A stretch of DNA of 5,740 bases from Candidatus Methanophagales archaeon (GTDB lineage Archaea > Halobacteriota > Syntropharchaeia > Alkanophagales > Methanospirareceae): positions 1 through 5,740 of the forward strand of contig JAGGRS010000189.1 in NCBI GenBank assembly GCA_021159475.1, written 5' to 3'. Every line of letters begins with the position of its first letter. The first letter of the stretch is position 1. Position numbers and translations under genes: made by a program. Shown here in pieces: positions 1-4,320 of the stretch. Under the pieces are notes generated by a model. The model was not told where the DNA came from and did no database searches. It was given only the letters and a program-made list of their open reading frames with translations.

Positions 1-2
1 TT

Positions 3-170
3 TTTGGCGAGGCGAACACCTTACATCGCTACGAGAATGAAATGACTGAAACAGCAGTGGAGTGGGGTGCACCCCATAAAGTGTGGAAACAACAATATTC
101 AAACGTGGTTTGCGGAAAAGATGGTGCACCCCAAAGAAGATTACAAAATGTTGCCTGGAAGAAAACATAG
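3..170 (+). CDS. Possible 3' end of an unidentified upstream gene
   Basis: This frame is open from the left window edge for 55 codons and stops at TAG 168-170. The residues (including the stretches YENEM, EWGAPHKVW and DGAPQRRLQ) read like ordinary protein, but I do not recognise a family. It overlaps the next reading frame (starting at 83) by 88 bases on the same strand, which is too much for two normal genes. Either this is the true end of the upstream gene and the next frame starts later than it appears, or a frameshift joins the two frames and the locus is a decayed or mis-assembled gene. The call rests only on the open frame and plausible composition. Confidence 0.25.
   Translation, partial: FGEANTLHRYENEMTETAVEWGAPHKVWKQQYSNVVCGKDGAPQRRLQNVAWKKT
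63..76. repeat. 14-base perfect palindrome, second partial copy at 122-133
   Basis: TGGGGTGCACCCCA is its own reverse complement. An 11-base stretch of it (GGTGCACCCCA, at 66-76) recurs at 123-133, exactly 57 bases (19 codons) downstream. The bases after the two copies do not match well, so this is not a clear tandem duplication. It could be a protein-binding site or simply two GAP-coding stretches in the frame starting at base 3. Confidence 0.35.
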
Positions 171-373
171 ACCCCATAGCTTTCAATCAGGGAGCATGGT
201 TTATAAGTGCTAAGCTAAATGAGTTGTGTGCTTTCCAGAGGATACCTGAAGATAAAAGAGAATTGGATAAAATCACAGAATTAATTGAGCAACTTGATCC
301 AAAGAAGATAAAAGAAGCGATACATAAAGCTTTTATCGGTCTTAAAAATGGAGAAGCGATATTGATTTGGTAG
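83..373 (+). CDS. Hypothetical protein, 96 residues, possibly a gene fragment
   Basis: No family is recognised. The start is GTG at 83, just after an in-frame TAA at 77-79; the only other early start is TTG at 110. There is no convincing ribosome binding site, only a GGGGTG stretch about 13 bases upstream. The first 25 residues are basic and poorly ordered (KRGLRKRW, then KKITKCC). From about residue 27 the protein looks real: a helical stretch with DPIAFNQGAWF, then a charged amphipathic helix (residues 56-85) and a short hydrophobic end (ILIW). That contrast, plus the overlap with another open frame, suggests the true N-terminus lies in a different frame upstream and that this is the tail of a longer, perhaps frameshifted, protein. 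It converges on the nuclease gene, with only four bases between the two stop codons. Confidence 0.4.
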   Translation: METTIFKRGLRKRWCTPKKITKCCLEENIDPIAFNQGAWFISAKLNELCAFQRIPEDKRELDKITELIEQLDPKKIKEAIHKAFIGLKNGEAILIW

Positions 374-377
374 AGTT

Positions 378-1406
378 TTACCCGGTTCGCTTGATCAAAT
401 ATATCGCAGTCAACACTCCAATTATAGCGAACAGTAATTCAAAGCCGGGTGTTGGTGTTGGACTTGGTGAAGGTGTATAAACTGGAGAAGGCGAGGGTAT
501 AAGGGTGGGTGCTGGTGTTAAAGCAGGTGAAGGTGTTGGTGTTAAAGCAATGTATTCCAAAGGACTTCTTATCCATTCATCAGGATTGAACTCATTAGGA
601 TAATCCCTTGCCTCTGCATAGCCCTCTTTCAAAAGTAATTGGTTAAGATTCACATAGTGAGTTTCGTTGTAAGGCACATAAACTACAGCAACAATCCTGC
701 CATATTTACCCGTGATGTGAATGTCATCAATATCAAGATAAACCTTTTTTCCATAGCATAGCCCTTTTACATATTCCTTCGCTTCTTTACCTTCTTCGGT
801 ATCTATCTCAGGCGTGTTTACATCAGCGAGCCTTATCCTTCCTATCCCTTCCACATCAAAGGTATCGCCATCCACCACCTTTATTACTATCCCCGATTCA
901 CCAAACTTTGATGTGTTTATCGGCTTCGGGGTATAGGAGGGCATTGGCGTAGTAGGCTTCCCAAATTCTTCTTTTACCTCAAAAACCCATTCAGAATTCT
1001 TGCGCACCCAACAACGGTTATCATCTTTTGTGTCGCTTAATACCGGCGTCCTATCCACTTCTTTACCTTCGGAATCCTTTAAGATTATGGATTCATCTTC
1101 GTTGTCTAACCATTGATAAGGGGAAGAGTAAATATAATAGGAACCGGAGTTAAGCATAGTTCCTTCTGGGATTGTTTCAGTTACAACTGAGTCATGAGTG
1201 GTTTGTAAAATCCAGTTCCCTATATCCACGCTTTCATTTGTAGGGTTGTAAAGGGTAACCCATTCATTGCCCTTATCGCTTCCCGCAGGGTTCTGGTCAA
1301 AGGCGTATATTTCTACACCTGATGAAGCGGATGAAGTCCGACTCTCTAACCCAAACAAAAGGAAAGAAATGAGTATCAAAATTATCAAGCTTTTATAGTA
1401 TTGCAT
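378..1406 (-). CDS. Surface-anchored thermonuclease with lamin-tail domain and PGF-CTERM
   Basis: This is a predicted exported nuclease. I choose ATG 1406 (342 residues) because GGTGA lies 8 bases before it; GTG 1418 adds four residues (346 in all, numbering used here) but has GAGGT only 2 bases upstream. Order of parts: signal peptide (about 9-32, hydrophobic core LIILILISFLLFG); lamin-tail-like beta domain (about 34-150, with EWVTLYNPTNESVDIGNW); staphylococcal-nuclease fold (about 176-275); Pro/Thr/Ser linker (about 291-323); PGF at 324-326, a hydrophobic helix and a KR end. That tail is the classic PGF-CTERM signal, which archaeosortase A cuts before lipid attachment in this family. Catalytic residues align as D183, D185, R196, T202, E204 and R241, but the position of nuclease Asp40 is N201. 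Three N-glycosylation sequons are present (N61, N168, N251). It likely degrades extracellular DNA or RNA for nutrition or defence (inference). It lies 22 bases behind the MutS-like gene, probably in one operon. Confidence 0.9.
   Translation of the reverse strand: MQYYKSLIILILISFLLFGLESRTSSASSGVEIYAFDQNPAGSDKGNEWVTLYNPTNESVDIGNWILQTTHDSVVTETIPEGTMLNSGSYYIYSSPYQWLDNEDESIILKDSEGKEVDRTPVLSDTKDDNRCWVRKNSEWVFEVKEEFGKPTTPMPSYTPKPINTSKFGESGIVIKVVDGDTFDVEGIGRIRLADVNTPEIDTEEGKEAKEYVKGLCYGKKVYLDIDDIHITGKYGRIVAVVYVPYNETHYVNLNQLLLKEGYAEARDYPNEFNPDEWIRSPLEYIALTPTPSPALTPAPTLIPSPSPVYTPSPSPTPTPGFELLFAIIGVLTAIYLIKRTG
440..549. repeat. Low-complexity coding repeat (Pro/Thr/Ser linker)
   Basis: The bases are GGTG-rich on the plus strand and encode, on the minus strand, a run of ALTPTPSP, TPAPT, IPSPSP, YTPSPSP and TPTP units. 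One 12-base direct repeat (GGTGTTAAAGCA) occurs at 514-525 and 538-549. It forms the cell-wall-spanning stalk of the nuclease just before PGF. Such stretches change length easily by slippage. Confidence 0.7.
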
Positions 1407-1424
1407 GGGTATCTTCACCTACCT
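1407..1424 (-). promoter_or_regulatory. Ribosome binding site deciding the nuclease start
   Basis: Read on the minus strand the bases are GAGGTAGGTGAAGATACCC followed by ATG at 1406. GGTGA matches the archaeal anti-Shine-Dalgarno sequence and sits 8 bases from that ATG. The upstream GTG at 1418 is itself part of the GGTGA motif, which makes it the weaker start. The site lies in the short gap after the stop of the MutS-like gene. Confidence 0.55.
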
Positions 1425-1428
1425 CATT

Positions 1429-3423
1429 TTATTTATTCATTCCTGTTTGAGCCAATTCCGCCCGCTCCTTTGCCAGCACATCTATTATCTCCTCATATAC
1501 CCTCTTCAATTCCGCATTCTTTACCCGCCCCAATAGCTTCTTTATCACCAGCTCCGGCGTGCTCGAGCCGATATGATTGAACATCGGCTGGCGCTCCACG
1601 ATGATGTTACCCGAGGCATCCAGTCCTTCCGATTCTATACCATCCACACGAATCTTCGCCATACTTATATGTGGCAGTATCTCATGGATCAGATGCGTTA
1701 TCACCACACCGAGAGTGCCTTCGGGCAGGTTATTCAGGATTGAAGCCATTATACGCCCCATCGCTCCCGGTTCGGTCAGCGCTTCCAGTTCATCTATCAA
1801 TATCACTTTCCCGCCCTCTCGCATGAATATCCTGCTCAATGCCCTCATTGAATATTCAAAAGACCCCGTCTTCTTTATCGCCTTCCTCCTGTACAGATAA
1901 AGGGGCAGCAGTGGTATCTCCGCCCTCTCCCCAGGCACGGGCAGACCCAGCTCGGTGAGTATAACGGAGGTTGCGAGCATATTGAGCAGACATGTCTTAC
2001 CGCCACTATTGGCACCCGTGAGGATGGCTACCGGGTGTGGTGTAGCGCCGAAGATGCTCAATTTCACATCGCCCACGGAGTAGGATACCGGAACCACCTT
2101 CTCGCCACCTCTTATCTCCTCCGCCTTCAGAAATATGTTCTTACCCATCTCCACTCCCAGACCGCCATCTACAAGCTCCGGGAGATTCAACTCAAAGCCG
2201 TGAGCGAACAGCGCGGTAGCGAGCAAGAAATCGAGGTAAAATAGCTTTTTGATACCTTCCGTCACCACTTCCCTGTGCTGCTCCAGCTGCTTCGCAAGCT
2301 CTCTCATCCTGTGATAAGTCCTCTCTGCTATCACCCTGTCATACTTCAGGCGCAGGCTCGCTATCTCCTCCCTGCTGAATTCAAATGGTAGCTCCCCAGA
2401 TTCCATAGCACTCTCACGGAGCGTTATTCTATCCTCACCCTTGAGCATCAGCTCATCTGCCATCTGCAACAGAATATCATCCAGATAAGCTCGGAATTCG
2501 GCTGCTCCACCGCCCGTTTTCATTATCCGTGTGGCTTCCCTGTTTATCTCCCCCTCATATCTCAATATCACCTCATCGAAGCTCTCGCGCCCCTCTTCTT
2601 CATGCTCTGCTTCACTAACACTGATAAGCGATAATACGGCTTTTAAATCGGCAATAGAGACATCTTTGAATAGTTCTGAGTTTCTGATAGCCTCAAACTG
2701 CTCAAGAATGCCTATCAGTGCCTCTATCGCACTCTTCTTCGCTACATAGGTCATGACCACGAACTCCGGGTATATCTCACATGGCTCTGATAACTCATCA
2801 ACACGTCTCGTTATGATGCCCGGTTCATCGTATTCTTGTTCGTGCTCACTGATCAGTAAGACCTTATTCGTTCTATTCACGAGCTCTTCCGCTTTCTCCG
2901 CAGAATCCAGGAATTCCACAGTCACAAAATCGCCATAGTTGGCTCTTATCAACTGCTCTATCTCTCTATCCTGAATGGCGACTACGGGTGCTTTGGCTTT
3001 AGAGGCGCTAATACCCTTTATATCCGCTTTTGATAGCATTTCCCGCACTCTCTCCACATTCTTAACGCCCAGTAATTGCACCAATTCCATACCTGCCCGC
3101 ACATCGCTGAACCGTCTCTGCAGTTCCTCCCTGTCCCGCGTGGGTATGAGTGTGAGAATCATCTCTCGACCGATTCGAGTTACTGCATAGAGCGATAACA
3201 TCTCCAGAATCTCACGTCTCAATTCCCTCGCCTCCTTCGTGCAGAACAGGTCCCTGAGCCTGCAGCCCGCTTCTCTTTCCTTATACTTTATCACCACCCT
3301 CTCCGCTTCTCTCTCCTCTATCCCCAGCAATGAAGCCAATGAATGGAAATCGGGGAGATCTAACGAATCTTTCAGATACCGCTCTAAGAACGGAGGTGGC
3401 GAATAAGAGGAGAAAGTGGTCAT
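1429..3423 (-). CDS. Archaeal MutS-family DNA-binding ATPase lacking the mismatch domain
   Basis: This 664-residue protein is a MutS homologue. A small helical N-terminus (about 20-50, DLPDFHSLASLLGIEERE, possibly helix-hairpin-helix-like) is followed by the MutS core start (about 67-115, RREILEMLSLYAVTRIGRE), a long acidic helical lever/clamp (about 225-395) and the ATPase domain (about 405-610). The latter has Walker A GANSGGKT (470-477), the SFEYSMRALSR segment (521-531), Walker B VILIDELEAL (540-549) and switch VITHL (574-578). The N-terminal mismatch-recognition domain of MutS1 is absent, and so is the Smr nuclease domain of MutS2, so canonical mismatch repair is unlikely. Relatives in archaea (MutS5/COG1193-like) are thought to act on branched or recombining DNA; that role is inference here. 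AGGAG lies only 2 bases before ATG 3423, but the frame offers no other early start. It probably forms an operon with the nuclease gene. Confidence 0.93.
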   Translation of the reverse strand: MTTFSSYSPPPFLERYLKDSLDLPDFHSLASLLGIEEREAERVVIKYKEREAGCRLRDLFCTKEARELRREILEMLSLYAVTRIGREMILTLIPTRDREELQRRFSDVRAGMELVQLLGVKNVERVREMLSKADIKGISASKAKAPVVAIQDREIEQLIRANYGDFVTVEFLDSAEKAEELVNRTNKVLLISEHEQEYDEPGIITRRVDELSEPCEIYPEFVVMTYVAKKSAIEALIGILEQFEAIRNSELFKDVSIADLKAVLSLISVSEAEHEEEGRESFDEVILRYEGEINREATRIMKTGGGAAEFRAYLDDILLQMADELMLKGEDRITLRESAMESGELPFEFSREEIASLRLKYDRVIAERTYHRMRELAKQLEQHREVVTEGIKKLFYLDFLLATALFAHGFELNLPELVDGGLGVEMGKNIFLKAEEIRGGEKVVPVSYSVGDVKLSIFGATPHPVAILTGANSGGKTCLLNMLATSVILTELGLPVPGERAEIPLLPLYLYRRKAIKKTGSFEYSMRALSRIFMREGGKVILIDELEALTEPGAMGRIMASILNNLPEGTLGVVITHLIHEILPHISMAKIRVDGIESEGLDASGNIIVERQPMFNHIGSSTPELVIKKLLGRVKNAELKRVYEEIIDVLAKERAELAQTGMNK

Positions 3424-3454
3424 TGCTCCTTCTTTATATTCTTTTTATTTGTAT

Positions 3455-3466
3455 CTTAATAAATTC
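3455..3466 (-). promoter_or_regulatory. Candidate TATA box for the MutS-like gene
   Basis: On the minus strand this reads GAATTTATTAAG, an AT-rich box centred about 37 bases before ATG 3423. That predicts a start of transcription close to 3434 and a leader of roughly 10 bases, the same geometry as the divergent gene at 3562. Position and composition are the only evidence. Confidence 0.4.
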
Positions 3467-3501
3467 TTCCGCCATTGAATTGCAAAACGCTCATCCACGC
3501 A

Positions 3502-3519
3502 TTTCATCATGAAACATGA
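3502..3519. promoter_or_regulatory. Overlapping inverted repeats next to a TATA box (possible operator)
   Basis: Two perfect inverted repeats overlap here: TTTCAT-C-ATGAAA (3502-3514) and TCATG-AAA-CATGA (3507-3519). They end one base before the TATA box of the plus-strand gene, where archaeal regulators often bind to block or recruit TBP/TFB. The region also lies within 80 bases of the divergent MutS-like gene. Function is inferred from position and symmetry. Confidence 0.35.
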
Positions 3520-3529
3520 TTTATAAAAA
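3520..3529 (+). promoter_or_regulatory. TATA box for the small gene at 3562
   Basis: TTTATAAAAA is a near-consensus archaeal TATA box about 38 bases before the ATG. It predicts transcription from about 3550, leaving a leader of about a dozen bases that just contains the AAGGAG ribosome binding site (3551-3556, five bases before the start). Confidence 0.6.
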
Positions 3530-3561
3530 GTGCAATCTCAATATCAACGGAAGGAGATAAA

Positions 3562-3813
3562 ATGGCGGATGACGAGCGTGGGGAAGAGCCGGACGAGGGA
3601 GATGTTATTGAGCTTATAGCTTCTGTGCAGCGTGCGGGCGAGGAAAGGGGCAAGAGGATTTATTTCGACTCGAAGAGCATGGAGAAGATAAGGGAGAAAT
3701 GTGGTGATGACTTCTTCTTATTCACCGAGAGGACTCTACTCGCTTTCGTTGACCCCGTGGGGGAGAAGATCACGCTCACCCCGCTCAAGGGCGTTTACAA
3801 GAAGTTCCTTTAA
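3562..3813 (+). CDS. Hypothetical 83-residue protein
   Basis: I do not recognise this protein. It has a strong expression context: TATA box, AAGGAG and ATG in correct spacing. The N-terminus is very acidic (MADDERGEEPDEGD), followed by a helix (about 14-30), the stretch KRIYFDSKSMEKIREKCGDD (31-50) and a beta-rich end (about 51-83: FFLFTERTLLAFVD, EKITLTPLKG). No signal peptide, membrane segment or metal motif is seen, and there is a single Cys (47). It is therefore probably a small soluble cytoplasmic protein. Its last 25 codons and stop are overlapped on the other strand by the gene ending at 3736. It diverges from the MutS-like gene and could share its regulation. Confidence 0.65.
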   Translation: MADDERGEEPDEGDVIELIASVQRAGEERGKRIYFDSKSMEKIREKCGDDFFLFTERTLLAFVDPVGEKITLTPLKGVYKKFL

Positions 3814-3924
3814 TCTCTCCGCCTGCTCCCTTGTCAATTCGATGTCCACCCTGCCAAATGTGATGATTACATTACTACCAACCATCACCTGCACGTCTAT
3901 CTCCATATCGCTGCTCTTCTTCAT
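3736..3924 (-). CDS. Hypothetical 62-residue protein, antisense overlap with its neighbour
   Basis: No family is recognised. Residues 7-30 look like a beta hairpin (EIDVQVMVGS, NVIITFGRVDIEL), followed by a convincing amphipathic helix (31-48, TREQAERLKELLVNALER) and a polar tail. The first 37 codons lie outside any other gene, and their pattern is too protein-like for a shadow. The remaining part runs antisense through the end of the gene at 3562-3813, with codons in register so that third bases face first bases. ATG 3924 is chosen; the upstream bases are a GAGATA repeat rather than a good ribosome binding site. ATG at residue 7 (3906) is an alternative. The role is unknown; small beta-beta-alpha proteins of this size are often partners of other proteins or nucleic acids. 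Confidence 0.55.
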   Translation of the reverse strand: MKKSSDMEIDVQVMVGSNVIITFGRVDIELTREQAERLKELLVNALERGERDLLPHGVNESE

Positions 3925-3941
3925 CTCTCTATCTCTATCTC
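3925..3941. repeat. Short CTCTAT tandem repeat
   Basis: The plus strand reads CTCTCTATCTCTATCTC, nearly three copies of a six-base unit. It lies immediately upstream of the minus-strand start at 3924, so on that strand GAGATAGAGATAGAG stands where a ribosome binding site is expected. Copy-number change here would alter translation spacing. Confidence 0.4.
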
Positions 3942-3983
3942 GTTGGTAAAGCTTTATTTCGGTATGAGCCTCAACTGTATCTG

Positions 3984-3993
3984 TTTTATAAAA
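3984..3993. promoter_or_regulatory. Symmetric TATA box between divergent small genes
   Basis: TTTTATAAAA is a perfect palindrome in the 172-base gap between the starts at 3924 (minus) and 4097 (plus). Read on the minus strand it predicts transcription from about 3962 and a leader near 38 bases. Read on the plus strand it predicts about 4014. Other AT-rich boxes (ATTTATATC near 4001; TTTTTATATT at 4032-4041) fit the plus gene as well or better. No other feature was seen in this gap apart from a TAAAGCTTTA palindrome at 3947-3956. Confidence 0.4.
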
Positions 3994-4031
3994 GCATTCT
4001 ATTTATATCTACAATACCAGTATCACATAAC

Positions 4032-4041
4032 TTTTTATATT
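4032..4041 (+). promoter_or_regulatory. Candidate TATA box for the membrane protein / oxidoreductase operon
   Basis: TTTTTATATT lies about 60 bases before ATG 4097, predicting transcription from about 4062 and a leader of about 35 bases that contains the GGAG ribosome binding site. It is the closest good box, but the one near 4001 cannot be excluded. Confidence 0.4.
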
Positions 4042-4096
4042 GAATAAAAACTTACCGTTTATTGCTTATCTAATTGTGTGGGGGTGTAGGAGAGAA

Positions 4097-4294
4097 ATGA
4101 GGATAGGGACGATAATAGTATTGGTGGTGATTGCATTGTTCCTGTTATTACCAATCATATCAGGTAGAGCGCCCATACCTGGTGATCTAAAGGCAAGGGA
4201 GATAGGTCTCTTCCTCGGTGGTTTGTTCGGTTACTGGCTGGATGCGTTCAGGACGATGTTCTCGGCACTCGGGATGAGCATTATTAAGCATTGA
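4097..4294 (+). CDS. Small membrane protein, 65 residues, upstream of the oxidoreductase
   Basis: No family is recognised. I choose ATG 4097 because GGAG (4089-4092) precedes it by four bases; the frame also allows TTG 4040 (84 residues), which lacks such a site and would put coding over the likely promoter. Residues 3-21 (IGTIIVLVVIALFLLLPII) form one clear membrane helix with no cleavage site. After a short polar loop (SGRAPIPGDLKARE), residues 36-63 (from IGLFLGGLFGYW) make a second, more amphipathic hydrophobic stretch. The end is KH. The gene stops 26 bases before the aldehyde:ferredoxin oxidoreductase start on the same strand, so co-transcription is likely. A role as a membrane tether or partner of that enzyme is possible, but nothing in the sequence proves it. 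Confidence 0.6.
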   Translation: MRIGTIIVLVVIALFLLLPIISGRAPIPGDLKAREIGLFLGGLFGYWLDAFRTMFSALGMSIIKH

Positions 4295-4320
4295 GCGGAT
4301 TTCAAAGCGATAAGATACGA

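Noticed and set aside
1..82. A tRNA or small RNA gene at the left edge
   Set aside because: No T-loop GTTCGA-type motif or cloverleaf pairing could be seen.
66..179. A 57-base tandem duplication
   Set aside because: Only the first 11 bases match between the two would-be units; the rest shows no clear similarity.
440..549. GGTG-rich repeats as a possible CRISPR or regulatory repeat
   Set aside because: Unit lengths and spacing are irregular and the bases encode a Pro/Thr/Ser stalk in frame, so coding explains them.
1577..3190. Several plus-strand open frames of 60-107 codons inside the MutS-like gene
   Set aside because: They are serine- and isoleucine-rich antisense readings of a conserved ATPase; none has a promoter or ribosome binding site worth noting.
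3330..3512. A 60-codon plus-strand frame across the MutS start region
   Set aside because: It covers the divergent promoter and the N-terminus of the MutS-like gene, and its composition is not protein-like.
3701..3949. An 82-codon plus-strand open frame across the small-gene overlap
   Set aside because: It is serine/leucine/arginine-rich, starts inside the better-supported gene at 3562, and reads antisense to the gene at 3736-3924.
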